Assembly (NCBI GenBank): GCA_015499995.1
Contig: JADNRV010000406.1
Span: 1 to 38,176 of the forward strand
Reading direction: 5' to 3'
DNA length: 38,176 nucleotides
Source: Flammula alnicola
Taxonomy: Eukaryota; Basidiomycota; Agaricomycetes; Agaricales; Strophariaceae
Made by a program: the position numbers and the translations under genes. Under the pieces are notes generated by a model, which saw only the letters and a list, made by a program, of their open reading frames with translations, was not told the DNA's origin and made no database searches. The stretch's first letter is position 1; the number at the start of each line of letters is the position of its first letter. Positions 9,332-21,092 of this stretch are shown here, piece by piece.

Positions 9332-12300
9332 CTAACGGTGTGTCTGGTCAATTTCAACGAGTTTTTCACAACGTCCACAGAGTTGATGATCCTCAGGACG
9401 AGTATAGGTCCAGCATCGCGGGCATTTGTGTTTGTTGGCGGGTTGGATGCGAACAACTATCTTTGCCTCGTCCAGTGCTAAAGAGTACAACACAATGAGA
9501 TAGATATGCGAGAAGAGTAGGAGATGACGCTTACTCGGTATTAGGACAGGGCTTTCGTGACACCAGTCGGTTGTAGCAGAAGCCGGTTCCTCTCTTTCAT
9601 GCACTGATGCATTGGAGACAATGCACAGTGTCTGCAATAGGTTTGCTATTCGCCGACCAAAAGTCTCAGTTATACATCTTCAAGAAGAAATGGGGTCTTT
9701 ACCCTCACGTTTCAACACCTGTAAATGTGTATCGTCTTTAAGGGCTTCAGGCAAAATGACTTCAACATCAGCCTCTAGGGAACTCTTGAGCTGCCTGTTT
9801 CGAATAGATTTGCGTCACGTGATTCAAACGAATGAGAAAAGACTGACTTCTCACGACGGGCTTTCTCCAGCAAGGATAGCACTGTCGTCCTTATTTCAAG
9901 AAGCAGGGCCATGTGTCCAGCAGCAGTATCATCTTTCCACTCTGCGCTCTACAATTTGCATTAGAAATAACAAGATTTTGTAGGCATTATAGACACGCAC
10001 TAAAGGTGTCCAGAGTGTAGTGAAGACCGACTTATTGTCAGCTTTCCAAGTCGCGTGGATTTCCTCCGCAAGATAAGGAAGGACAGGCGATATAATCTTA
10101 GTCAAAGTGCCCAGGATCTAGAATCGACATCTCCGTCAGCAACGTCTCTGTGTGGAACACAAGCCAAGCGGAGAATGACCTGTTCGAGGACAGTAACGAC
10201 AGCCCTCCTTTCATGGCTCTGGATGCTATTCGCGTACAGACAGTCTTTTGTGATGTCGAAATAGAATGCTGACAGGGTATTGTTGACAAAATTATTGAGG
10301 GCGTGGATTACTGCGAAAATCAAGGCAGTTATATCAGCTTCGGTGATGGAAAAATTCAACAATTAAATGCACACCTTTTGGGAAATTATAAGATGCATAG
10401 CCTTCCAATGCAGTCTGCTCTAACGTATAAAGTTCGTGCATAACATATTTTTCGATCTGCATCGCCAATTCATGCCATTAAAACACAGACGTCGACTGAC
10501 AGGGCGAGAAACTCACCAAGCCCATCTCACTCCTGGGCACTCTCTCTATTTTCGCCAACGTCTCCTTATCGCCCATATTCCCGAGACAAAACCTCGCAGT
10601 ATTACGGAACTTGCGTAATGATTCCGCAGATTGAGCGATAACGATTGGGCCTATGGACATGTCCTTCCAAAAATCGACACTGGCAGCCCAGAGCCGCAAG
10701 AAATCAGGTCCGTAAGCGGGCTGCTTCTTATCCTACAGAAAGACACATCAAGGGATTAATGAAAGGGCAAAAACAGAAGGCGAACGAACATACCGAAGAC
10801 CCATGCACAATCGTCATTGGACTGATAATGTTTCCCAACGATTTACTCATCTTCTTGCCCTTCTCATCCAGGACCATCCCATGAGTGAACAGATTGGCGT
10901 ATGGACTGACCGGCTCTTCGCCTGGAGTCCTTGATCCGATGGCCGTCAAGAGCTGACTCTGGAACCACCCTCGATGTTGGTCAGATCCCTCCAAGCACAA
11001 GTCCGCATCGAATTTCCTCCCAGTTCCATTTCCCGCTGCACCTCCACGATCACGGCCAACACCCATCTCCTCTAGCATCGACCAGGACGAGCCGCTATCA
11101 AACCACACGTCCATTGTATCCCGACCTTTCTCCCACGTTTCCGCTGCGGATTGGCCTTCCTCCAGCAGCCATGGTGGGACAAACTGATCGATGGGCGCCT
11201 CCCACCAGTCGAGGTTCTTCGTCTCCATAGCGTTGAGGATGAAGTCGAGGGTCGGCGAGTCGAGGACGACGTGTCCGGTGGCGATATGCTGCAGGGCCGG
11301 GATGGGCACCCCCCAGACGCGCTGCCGCGAGATGCACCACTCGGAGCGTGAGCGAACGAATGCTTCTAGGCGGTTTCGGGCTGTTTAGTTTGGCGCGAAT
11401 AGGATGAGATCTCATGCAGAATTCGTCTAATAAGAGTCATAAAAGCTTACAGGATTCGGGAAAGAATGATACGTCCTTCAGTGCGGTCAACGCATCATCC
11501 TTGATGAAGTCTAGATTCGCAAACCACTGAGACGTAGCCCTACCCACGACCTGTCAAGAAAACCAAAAACAAAAAAGATAGAGAAATGAACCTGGAAACT
11601 CACGTCACGATAATCGGCTCCTTGGTCCGCCAGTCATACGGATACCGATGTTTGATCCTCTGGATTTTCACAAGGCTGCCCATTTCCTTTAATAGTGCCA
11701 CCATCTCCTTGTTCCCATCTCCTAAAACTTCTTTGCCGGCAAGTCTCTCCGCATAGTCTGGACCCACAATATCAGCAACGTCTGCCGTAAACTGCCCTTT
11801 GGCGTCAACATGACAGATCAACCCGGTAGCAGAGGAAAAATCCGTATCGCGGAGGGCCTCATAGTCTTCTGCTCCATGCGCCGGAGCACAGTGTACAAGC
11901 CCTGTACCAGAGAGGGACGTTACGTGTGCGGCATTGATTATCGGCAAAGACTGGGTAGAAGTAGAGAAAACGGGTTTGTATGTGGCGCCGACGAGGTCCT
12001 GCCCTGTCGAATTCCCATAAGAATCCAACTTTACTTTGCATTACAGAAAATGGAGGAAGCAATACCTTCTACTCGGCATAAAATGTCCACTGCTCCCAGG
12101 ATGCCGCTAAGGGCTTCCAGTCTCTCCTCGGCAACGATCATGAGGCTTCCATCACTAGTTTCTTTAGTCTTGCTTCTGACCAAGGCGTAGACGAGAGTTG
12201 GATGAACTGCAATTGCCTAGTAGATATTCATCAGCTAGATATTCTATTTGACGAGGTAGATGCAAACCATATTTGCCGTCAGCGTCCATGGCGTGGTCGT

Positions 12301-13481
12301 CCATACAAGCAGCTTCACACTCGGCGCATTCGAGATGAGAGCTTGAATTTCACTGTTCCCAAGAGTTTGTTCCGGGTCCAATTCAAATGTGATATAAACG
12401 GAGTGGGACACATGGCTGTCGCTGTATTCCAGTTCGGCTTCGGCAAGCGCTGTACGAGAGGAAGGGGAATAGTGTACGGGTCGGTGTTGTCGGTAAATCT
12501 GGTCTGTAGAATGGAGAAGGTGATATTAATGGGTGGAAGATGGTAAGGCTGCAATAAGACGGACCTTTCTCAACCATCTTTTGGAATATTCTCAATTGCC
12601 GCATCTCATAGTGTCGATCTATCGATTATAAGTAGATCATTGGGAAGAAAAATGAAATTAAAACACATACCGAGGGTCCGGTAAGTGTTTTCCTGTGAGT
12701 GCCAGTCTGCCATGACTCCAAGTGCCTTGAATTGTTCCCTCTGCGAGTCAATCTCTCGTAATGCCGTAGCTTTTGCTCCATCCCGAATCACAGAAGCCGG
12801 GGTGTCGATCGCTTTCCGCTAGACAGGTGAAAGTCAACAAGGAATTGAGGGAAAACAGGCAACGTCCGCACATGCATCTCCTTCAATGCCTTATTCTCGA
12901 TCGGAAGCCCGTGACAATCCCAACCTGGCACATAACTAACGCGTTAATTCAGCCCAAGATCAACGTACAGGGAAGAATGGGTTGCATACTGGACTTTGCG
13001 GCCTTGTGTGAGGTGGAAACGGTTGATGATGTCCTTTATGACCTTATTCAAGGCATGTCCTATAACTGCGTGTCAGGCAACCATGACACGAAGAGAGCAA
13101 TCAGGCGTACCCATATGTAGATCACCGTTAGCGTAAGGTGGTCCATCATGCAATACGAAAACAGGTCCCTTAGCATTCTCCCACTGCAACAGACATCAAG
13201 CTAACAATCGGCTTCTAATAACACTTCCAAAACGCGAAGCATACCTGCCACCGATACAGCTTCTCGCGCGTCAGCTCCCCATACGCAGCCTCATTCTCCT
13301 TAAAATTCGGCCTCAATGGAAACGGAGTTTTGGGAAGGAGAAGAGTGTTCGTGAAAGCCTTGTTGTCCGCAGGTTCACTGACATTTGTCGCGTTGGTCGA
13401 GAGATACCGAGATAGCGAGTGTTTCCGACATACATATGGCGCTAATGATGTCTTCCAGGAAGACGCGACGCGCGTTGTCAT
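9332..13481 (-). CDS. ism1: Mitochondrial isoleucyl-tRNA synthetase
   Basis: Charges mitochondrial tRNA-Ile with isoleucine. It has 19 exons and 1,030 residues; the summed exon length is a multiple of three. Exon 5' to 3' ends are 13481-13245, 13183-13111, 13059-12990, 12935-12872, 12818-12671, 12618-12565, 12503-12268, 12216-12073, 12028-11604, 11539-11451, 11380-10794, 10732-10517, 10456-10375, 10310-10180, 10117-10001, 9948-9844, 9790-9719, 9631-9535 and 9477-9332. The N-terminus ([20 protein letters not shown]) is Arg/Ser-rich like a mitochondrial presequence. HIGH-type HMGH is at residues 102-105 ([14 protein letters not shown]), the editing-domain block is [17 protein letters not shown] ([13 protein letters not shown]) is near residue 690, and the C-terminal zinc finger is CPRC...CGRC. 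One junction (12073/12028) could alternatively be a 32-nt intron. It is convergent with the metacaspase gene. Confidence 0.92.
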
Positions 13482-13955
13482 TGAACAGAGCTGAACGAAG
13501 GACTTCAGCTGTTCGACGCTGTTATGTACAAATTGACGAGTGAAAGTTGGTCAGCTGCAAGTCAATTTTCCCAGGCGTAGCATCTAAAAAAGGAAACACC
13601 GCCAAGGAGTGCTTGAAGCTGAACAGAAGCCGGCAACTCGGAAGAAGTATGGAAATCGACAAGAAATCGATTCCATGAATAGGCTCTAATAGAGTATGTT
13701 ATTGGAAATACCAATTTTATTTCAATAAAGGGACGACTTTGTCGTCATAGCCTTGCTGTGTACTACCCTCACTTTTTCACATTGATTTGTATCTCTAACT
13801 CCTGATAGTTACCGAGCTACATATTGTTCATTGGAAAATTTTACAGTAAGTAATACTACTAAGTATTGCCCGAAGTTGCGTGCCGCTCGTCGCCAACCTT
13901 CGGTTGGCTCCTCACAGCACTGATAAAAGATAGATAGCAAGACATCGTAACCAAG
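13482..13955. other. Upstream region of the IleRS gene, no gene seen
   Basis: It includes the presumed ism1 promoter. I see no conserved exon, and the AT-rich stretch from about 13680 shows no coding signal. Confidence 0.4.
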
Positions 13956-14752
13956 GCGAAAACCTCGAATCCAAACAAATGCAAGCAAGTTGCAGAAAAC
14001 TTTGGGAAAGGATACTGTACGTAATCAGGTACTCGGTCACATCAGGTACTCGGTCATCACGAAATTTCTTGACGGTGAAGAGATATCCCAGCGAGATATT
14101 GGGCTCATTAGAAAGGGAGAAGTAGGAGCTACAAAATAATACAAAGGCTGTTTTTAAATTGCCCAAAATTTCTCCTTAATGACTTTGTGAATGCACAAAA
14201 GAGGTCAAATGCTTATTTTTGAGAACCTTAGAATGTGAGCTGCCATATCTCAACAACGAGGAGGTATGTTCCTTCCCTTTAAATTACTCCCTAAAGAATA
14301 ATAAAAGTAGATTAATTTTTGAGAAGTATATCTCGAAGGTATTGCAGGTTATTAAGGAATCTGGGCAGTGACCGACTTCCCAGTAAATCCAGTAAAATGA
14401 CTCAAGAATATATTTCTTACTTTTGGGCAGTCTAATGCTCAGTTATTGCATTTATTTGTTCAGATTCATATTTTTACGATCCTATAACACCTGTATGTAC
14501 CATTTTTTCGTCGTGTGGAGTACAGAACTCAGTGAGCTACATCCAAAATAGGCTTTGGTGACCGAGTACCTGATTACGTACAGTAGGGCAAGGTAGTATT
14601 TGATCGTGTTTGACTCAAAGACATAAACCTTAAACCCAAACAAACAAGTTGCAGAAAACTTTGCGAAAGGATAGGGTAAGATAGTATTTGGTCGTGATTG
14701 AATCAAGGACATAATCCTTGAAACCAAACAAACAAGTTGCAGAAAAGTCCTT
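13956..14752. repeat. Repeat cluster with a 28-bp perfect inverted pair
   Basis: Bases 14013-14040 are an exact reverse complement of 14558-14585 (28 bp, centre ACGTAATCAGGTACTCGGTC). A partial direct copy of the motif follows at 14041-14054. Outside the right arm lie two tandem units of about 88 bp (14586-14673 and 14674-14752) that end in CAAACAAGTTGCAGAAAA. A third, related copy precedes the left arm at 13956-14012. The arrangement suggests a decayed inverted-repeat transposon or a duplicated insertion site. No protein is encoded between the arms. Confidence 0.7.
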
Positions 14753-15068
14753 CCTTATATAGTGAATTTAGACAGTGGGGAACCTTTCTGTTTCACAGCA
14801 AGGCCATAGAATTTGTTATCTCCTTCGTGTCGGTGTCGGCTTTAATCTTCCTTTACATGAACGGTGAACCCAAAGAAAACGAATGGACTTCAACTGGACT
14901 GGGCGCCGATTCCAAAGGCCGAAATTTAGTAGATAGGCAAAGAATTCATCTGCCACTACTGAATCTAGTCTTTGTGTATTAGGCGTTGGCGGAGGATCGC
15001 GGCGCTCCAACGGAAGAGGAACAAGTAAGATGATGATGTTATTGAAATCCTAACATCAAATGTTAACT
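14753..15068. other. Non-coding interval upstream of the tRNA gene
   Basis: No gene is seen. The segment separates the repeat cluster from the tRNA-Asp gene. Confidence 0.4.
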
Positions 15069-15140
15069 TCTTTGCTAGTGTATCGGTTAGTACACGCGCC
15101 TGTCACGCGCGTAAGCTGGGTTCGACTCCCAGGCAGGGAG
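15069..15140 (+). tRNA. tRNA-Asp (anticodon GTC)
   Basis: A 72-nt cloverleaf can be folded by eye. The acceptor stem is TCTTTGC with GCAGGGA (two G-U pairs) plus discriminator G. The D arm is GTGT with GTAC around an ATCGGTTA loop, the anticodon stem is CGCGC/GCGCG around CTGTCAC, and the T stem is CTGGG/CCCAG around TTCGACT. The anticodon GTC reads GAC/GAT codons (Asp). There is no intron and CCA is not encoded. Internal A and B boxes (TAGTGTATCGG and GGTTCGACTCC) are present, and a TTTT tract at 15143-15146 fits Pol III termination. Confidence 0.93.
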
Positions 15141-17237
15141 TATTTTGCTCTTTTGTTCTTTACGTCCGACAGTTCAAAATCCGTACTGTATCCTTGGCTT
15201 AAGGAGTCAGGATACAAGGTTTATATGGATCAAGGCTCTGGACTCACAATTAGGAAAAATTGTTTAATTTGTAATGAATACTGTACCTTAGTAAATTTTG
15301 GGCGTCATTTTATGCTGGCAGGTAGGCGCCCATAAGACTCGCAAGATCTAATCTCATAGACGGTTCAAACCAAGTAGCTGTAACAATTTTTCTATCAGGC
15401 ATATACATAATTTATAGATCTCTCGCGTCCCTGTAAGCAGTATACAAAAAATGGCTATGAATAAAGATCAAAATTCAACTTGAGGTGAGACTCGGATGGT
15501 TTATTCAAATTTGAGTGTATTTTACCAATCAAATGCTCATTCACAAGATGTGCCATAAGTAACTTCGGCAAAAGATAACACGGTACTTCAGTGGCATTGC
15601 TTCAGTGACATTGTACGAAAATATCCCTTTTAGGCTCACAGAGGCTACTGTACAAGTACTCTAATGTCACTGAAAAGTCATTTCTGTATTGAAAGCTGAA
15701 GATATTTGTTTATGGTCATTGTCGGTTTTAACTTGAGATGAAATATATGGCACCCTGGCGAGTTATCTCAGTGAAACCATTACATATAAGCATACTTTAT
15801 TGGGAAACAAAGAGGGGGAGACTGAGGAGAGCCAATAAGCGGCCTCAGGCCGGCACGGCGGCATGCACTCCCATCAACACAGCCACCGCAAGATTGCAAG
15901 GTTTTTGTAAACCAACCTCAACTTGAAATCCAGTGTCGAATGGTGATGACCTTACTCGAAAGTGCCCCAATTGCAACTACTACTAGCAGACACTCCTTGC
16001 TTCAGCACTATACTCAATGAAAACGTTCAACGACGGCTATATTGGACCTGCCTTCCGAGCTTCAAGTTTGCTGTTCGTCTCTTTTCCCGCGAGAGGTGAT
16101 TCTCAATTTCTCACTCCCACATGTGACTTAATATTCCTACGTAAGGTCTTTCGTGGGTAAGTGCTGAGCGCTGGCGGCTGAGCGCCGAGTTTCTGTGGAA
16201 CGACAGTTGTCTATTGAGCCACATTTCCATAAGCTCTTTGCGGTGATAAAACCCTGCATTGTCAATTTGAAGTGCTGCAAGGCGGCCGATTGACTGCAGT
16301 GCTTACGACCACGGATGTTGAATGGGGACAAGTGAGCGGACTTGGTGCGGTGAGTATCTCACATCGTTGACATATTGGATAGTTATCGGGAATGACGTCC
16401 GTCATTACCTTAGCGATGTCTCTGCGATGTCCATCCTGCTCCTCAAAACCCAATAGGCTACGATGCTCAAATAGATACCCGCCTCCGCCATCCGAAAGCC
16501 TTCTCCACGTCCCATGCCGTGTTCATGTGAGTTTTCACTCTGCAGGGATTTCAGTTCCCAGAAATTTCAATTGCCAAAGAAGGAACTCTCAATTGGAGAA
16601 GAACATTACAGAATCAACACTTCCATTCATCTTTTCTTATCATTTATGTTTGGGCTCTGGTACACTTGTGAGTGCTGCCAACGTCGATGAACACCTGCGG
16701 AAACGTCATTTCAACTTCTGCTTCCGGACCTCTTGTTTGAAGTTCTCTTCCCTTCGCTTCTCTATGACATCGGAAATGCTCCAGAAATATCTCAATATGG
16801 AACAACTTCACTCCGTATGTTTTTTGTGCTTCTATGGCTTCTGGAGAGGCCTCCGCTCTTCCCATGCTTGTAGCGTGGGTTTTGAAAGACCTGTGTCCCG
16901 CAGCGTCAAAAATACAATTCCGTCAATTATTACACTTTCAATGGTCCGTTGAACGCCGAACGGTTGAATGTACTTTTCTCGGTTAGCTAGGGTTTCCGGA
17001 ATAGGAACAAAAATTCATGTCCAGCATCCAGATTCCACTGACAGATATCTTTGGTATGCTCTAGGTTGTCAGATCGCATCGAAATTATTGGACAACCATC
17101 CGCATTCTTTTGGCTGGAAGGCCGGAAGGCCTGCCTGATTGGTCTTCTGGGTTTTCCCTGATCCCACCACTGGTAGCCTAGAGTATATTAATGCATCGAT
17201 TTTTATCTGTAACGACATTGCACCAAGTCACCCCGCA
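15141..17237. other. Long non-coding interval, no convincing gene
   Basis: Reading frames of 60-190 codons occur (the longest is 16392-16952 on the plus strand), but none shows a recognised motif or a supported splice pattern. Probably a mix of intergenic DNA, old repeat and the promoter of the DUF6534 gene. Confidence 0.4.
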
Positions 17238-18861
17238 ATGGCTCCCGTACAAGCCGAGTTCGGAGCAGCCCTTTTCAGCCTCGCACTGCCTTTGTACGTC
17301 GAGATCAACCAAACCTCTTCTTTGTCCTAATATCCTGACTTTAATTTCTAGGCTATCCTCTCTGGTATTTTCTGTGTCCATCGATGCGACAGTACTCGAG
17401 ACTTATTTCCCCTCGTCAGCAAATAGGATCATTGATCACCTGGGGCTTACAGGGAGTACTATGTGTCCAAGTCTGTGAGTCTGCTCCGACTTTCGTTATA
17501 TTACCATAGCTTGACCTCGTGCAAAGATAACTATTATTTAAGTTTCCCGAAGGATCCTCTGCACATGAAGGTGCTGGTGTACGGCTGCTTGATCCTGGAG
17601 TTAGTGCAGACCCTCATGGTGACGCACGATGCGTATGAAGTGTTCGCCAAAGGTTTCGGAGACATAACAGGCCTGAATGATTTGCACCTTCTCTGGTTCA
17701 CGCTACCCATCCTTGGCGGCGTCGGTCAGTCGTCCGACATTCTAGCCTGACCTCTCCTGCTCGATGCTGATGACAAGTTGCTCGCAACATTGATACAGTC
17801 GGTTTGCTGTGCCATTTAACATTCGCTTATCGTATTTGTCTACTATCGGAATCAAGGATCACAGGAGGTGTGATCGCTGCCGTGAGTGATGGATCCTGTC
17901 ACTGTGTGGCGTTAGCCTTTCTGCTCACACGGCCTCGTTTCCTTTTCATTTTGGATGCATAGCTGGCTTTGTGCGCTAGCGTCTCAGCTTTTGCATTCGG
18001 AGGAAAGCTCTTCGCTGCAGGCATCCTCTCCGAGTTGGTCAAAACCAAACACATCTATCTTACTTGTGGAGTAGGTCCAAATGCTCATGTCGATAGTGTT
18101 CGATGCTGATTCCGATATTTCTTTTGTTTTAGATGTGGAACGGATCTGGGGCGCTTTGCGATGTTATGATCGCCTCTTTCATGACATACTATGTGGGTGA
18201 TTCCGCCACACTGACATTAGTATCATGTTTCTTGACAAACGTCTAGTTATCAAGAAACCATACTGGTTTCCGAAACACCGACTATCTCATTACTCGAATC
18301 ATCCGTCTCACCATCGAAACTGGTGTCGCTACAGGTAAGAGGAGCCTTCCTGAGCACTGCATCTCCATCGACTAAACACTTCCTTTTCAGCGACTGCTTC
18401 TATCGCGAGCGTCATTCTATTCGTGGGCTTCCGCCAGAGAATAACCACCAGCGTGTATTTCATCGTGCCAGCCATTATGATCACCAAGCTGTATTCAATC
18501 ACCATTGTGGCAACCTTCAACAATCGTCCCCACGCTGTCGGTGGACCGCCGCCCTTGGTAGACGTCGAAAACGGTTTTGATGAGAATAAAACGTATTCCC
18601 GCAATCTAGATCATCTAACTGGAGAAATCCGGATTGGACGCACGGTAGTCCAGCAGGTCTGGAAGGACGATGTGCCTCTGTCGCACCTTCATGTAAGCAA
18701 GCTGTTCCTTTCTGTAAGATAAACAGATTTCCTGAAAGCGATTTTATCTCCCATAGATGTGCGATGGAGAGAGCACGCCGTCAATCAAAGACGACACCGA
18801 CTCTTCCAGGAAAGTGCAAGAGACCTTCACGCAGGTCAGAGAAGCTCCTCAGAAATTCTAG
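17238..18861 (+). CDS. DUF6534-family multi-pass membrane protein
   Basis: Predicted 341-residue membrane protein with about seven helices, function unknown; such families are large in mushroom-forming fungi. Exons are 17238-17297, 17453-17474, 17527-17724, 17799-17881, 17963-18070, 18133-18192, 18247-18334, 18391-18692 and 18757-18861. The start of the fold reads GAALFSLALPLYGVLCVQVY, followed by FPKDPLHMKVLV; helix blocks include LHLLWFTLPILGG, LCASVSAFAFGGKLFAAG and GALCDVMIASFMTYYL. The final part, ATASIASVILFVGF and YFIVPAIMITKLYSITIVAT, is the DUF6534 domain proper. The C-terminal tail is hydrophilic. The first junction is the weak point: exon 2 is only 22 nt and the donor at 17298 is GTCGAG, while a better donor (GTACGT at 17294) breaks the frame. 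Confidence 0.78.
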
Positions 18862-19014
18862 ACAAATGCGGACAGCATGGCTGGTGCCAGCTGCTCAACA
18901 CACTTAAATTTTGTAGCCAAGGACAACCTACTCTCAGCCAGCGAAACACGGGTCGATGAGCAAAAATTTGTACGATAATATTTGTATTGAAAGACATACT
19001 TTCACATCCATTGA

Positions 19015-20361
19015 TCAAGACTTGAGTGAACGGAGGACATTAGTCAATCGTTCTTTCCTCATCGGTATCCACAATGTCTCTCCCCCAGCCGAAGTCGCCT
19101 GCGCGGACACAATAAGACTATGGTCCCTAAACTCTCCCAACAGCGCACGAAGCGCAGTGTCGCTCGTGGCATAGAAATTCTCTCTCGCCTGCATGAACAA
19201 ATGATCGTATGCTATTCCGAATTGTTGCAGGTCGTTTGATGCGCTATCCTCTGCGTTTTCGATGTTTTCAAGCTGGATATTTCCGAGGAGTATGAAGAGC
19301 TTTTGGGCCTTCTGGGTGACAGACGCCAGGATATGTGACGCTGCGGTTTCGCTCATCGCGGTGGCGTTTTGCGCTGCAAGTCCATCGACCTTACGGCGTG
19401 CACCGCCTGCATGAGCGCCTGATAGCGAAGACCGATCGACGAATGCCAGTTCGAAGTCGTAAGACACGAGAGTGGTGAGGTCGTGCCACAGCCAAGCGAA
19501 TCCTCGTGATGGAGTAGAATCAGCCTTGAGCTCGTCGGGCTTTCGAGAGAAAATCTCGGACGAGGACCATAGGAGGGGTGCGTTGATGTGGTCAATGGAG
19601 GCGATGATGTGTATTCGTGGATTGTGGGCTAGAAGTGCGAGTATAGATTTGGCTTTTGCGGTGCGGAAAGGAGAAGCGTCGATATTGTGGATGATGACGT
19701 AGAGGTGCACTTTTTGGGAGGTTTTGGTGAAGAAATCATGGATTCTGCGCGCTTGTCTGTCGACATTGGTGGAAGGTAACTCGAGGTCCTGCATACCGGG
19801 GATATTTTCTATTGAGTTCAACAGGTCTTTCAGATTGAAATCAGGTTGGAAACCGTTAGCGACGACAACATGACCCCGTTTGGCACAGCAATTAGTCGCG
19901 AATTGATTTAAAATGCGTCGTTTCGATCCTAGCCCATAGCAGACGATATTGAACCCTTCGTTCAGTTCGCAAATATACCGAGAAAACACGAGCTCGCGGT
20001 TCTTTTCTGAGAGAATGATCGGCTGAATTGGAGGTAGACCTTTCGATGCAGATCCGATTGCGTCTGCATATTCCTCGGGGCTCAGGGGAACAACAAGTTG
20101 AGAGTAAACGTTGGATGAAGTTTGGACTCGCCCGGGTTTGTTGTACATGAAGTATGCGTCAAAAGCCGTCTGCACTATGATATTGCTGTGCTCGACCAGA
20201 TCCTTGGCTTTCCCCTTCCCTTTTAGAGGCGAACTGAATGTGGCATAATTGGGAAAATCCTCGTTCCCTCCGGATTCATCTGATAAGTCGGCGTCTTCTA
20301 CTTCTTCTTCTTCACTTGAGACCTCCGGCTCTTCGACAAATAAGGATAATTTTCGGGGCAT
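19015..20361 (-). CDS. orc2: Origin recognition complex subunit 2
   Basis: Orc2 is a subunit of the six-protein complex that marks replication origins and loads the MCM helicase in the nucleus. This is a single exon of 448 residues beginning MPRKLSLFVEEPEVSSEEEE. An acidic N-terminus (to about residue 45) is followed by a short basic stretch. The diagnostic core is FSRYICELNEGFNIVCYGLG then SKRRILNQF, a degenerate P-loop as usual in Orc2, then GFQPDFNLKDLL and VIIHNIDASPFRTAKA. The C-terminal winged-helix part includes YDHLFMQARENFYATSDTAL then ALLGEFRDH and LWIPM. I chose the ATG at 20361; an in-frame TTG at 20373 is unlikely. Convergent with the DUF6534 gene (153 bp between stops), divergent from the GH5 gene. 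Confidence 0.95.
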   Translation of the reverse strand: MPRKLSLFVEEPEVSSEEEEVEDADLSDESGGNEDFPNYATFSSPLKGKGKAKDLVEHSNIIVQTAFDAYFMYNKPGRVQTSSNVYSQLVVPLSPEEYADAIGSASKGLPPIQPIILSEKNRELVFSRYICELNEGFNIVCYGLGSKRRILNQFATNCCAKRGHVVVANGFQPDFNLKDLLNSIENIPGMQDLELPSTNVDRQARRIHDFFTKTSQKVHLYVIIHNIDASPFRTAKAKSILALLAHNPRIHIIASIDHINAPLLWSSSEIFSRKPDELKADSTPSRGFAWLWHDLTTLVSYDFELAFVDRSSLSGAHAGGARRKVDGLAAQNATAMSETAASHILASVTQKAQKLFILLGNIQLENIENAEDSASNDLQQFGIAYDHLFMQARENFYATSDTALRALLGEFRDHSLIVSAQATSAGGETLWIPMRKERLTNVLRSLKS

Positions 20362-20670
20362 CTTCACGACCAAAAGAAATACTGAGGACTGAGGTATGGA
20401 AAGAGCTGAATGAGTGCACTGTATCGTCTGCGGCCAAACGCGTCGCTTCAGTATTATTTGCTCCTGTTGACTATGAGCTTCTTATATCACATGACCAATC
20501 CTGAGGCGCGTGGGAGTCAAGTGGGAGTCTCCTGGCAAGTCTCGTCCCAACTCCTTAAAATTCTTTCCTCCTACTTATTTTCAGCCACTCGACTTCTTCA
20601 ATTTCGGAAAGAGAAAAGTATGAATGGTTAAATACGGAGACCCGAAATAATTCACCTCTTAACTGCCTGT

Positions 20671-21032
20671 TTATACGGTTAATCCTCGCCAAGGGTGAAG
20701 CCTTTCGACTTCGAACTTCCTCGCTGACTTGTTCAATCTGCCACCTTGGGAAGGGAATGAAGACACTGGACGCATTTGCATGCCTATATGTCCTCGCAGA
20801 CTATATGGAACTAGTTCTACGTGATTACAACATACGCCTATGGTAAGTACGGCTTCCCGACATTGTGGCGAAAATCGACCGCTGTACTGAACTCCGTCTA
20901 ATAAAATATTCACGCATCCACCCCCCATAATAACAATACTGCATTTTTATAGAATGACCTGGCGCTCACGTCTTCTCGGTAACTCGTCGGCTAGGCACAA
21001 GATGCCTTCAGGGACGAACAGTTGTATATAAG
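20671..21032 (+). promoter_or_regulatory. Upstream region of GH5 copy 1 with elements shared with copy 2
   Basis: Three matches to the region upstream of the second GH5 gene are seen. TTATACGGTTAATCCTCGCC (20671, 422 bp before ATG) extends over 24 bp with 22 identities. CGGTAACTCGTCGG (20977-20990) has 13 of 14. A TATA box, TATATAAG, lies at 21025, 68 bp before ATG. The order and spacing are the same in both genes, so they are either conserved regulatory sites or the residue of the tandem duplication. Confidence 0.5.
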
Positions 21033-21092
21033 CTCGAAACTTGGCCTGGGCATGAATATACCATCGAAACACTTCGACTGTAACTACCGGTC

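Noticed and set aside
10931..11230. Plus-strand frames over the IleRS gene
   Set aside because: They are antisense to the KMSKS-containing exon of the synthetase.
12028..12073. 32-nt intron in the IleRS gene (donor AAG|GTATTG)
   Set aside because: Frame-compatible but shorter than any other intron here; a 44-nt alternative (12072-12029) also keeps the frame and was preferred.
16392..16952. 186-codon open frame on the plus strand
   Set aside because: No recognised domain, Cys/Ser-rich random composition, no neighbouring exon that continues it.
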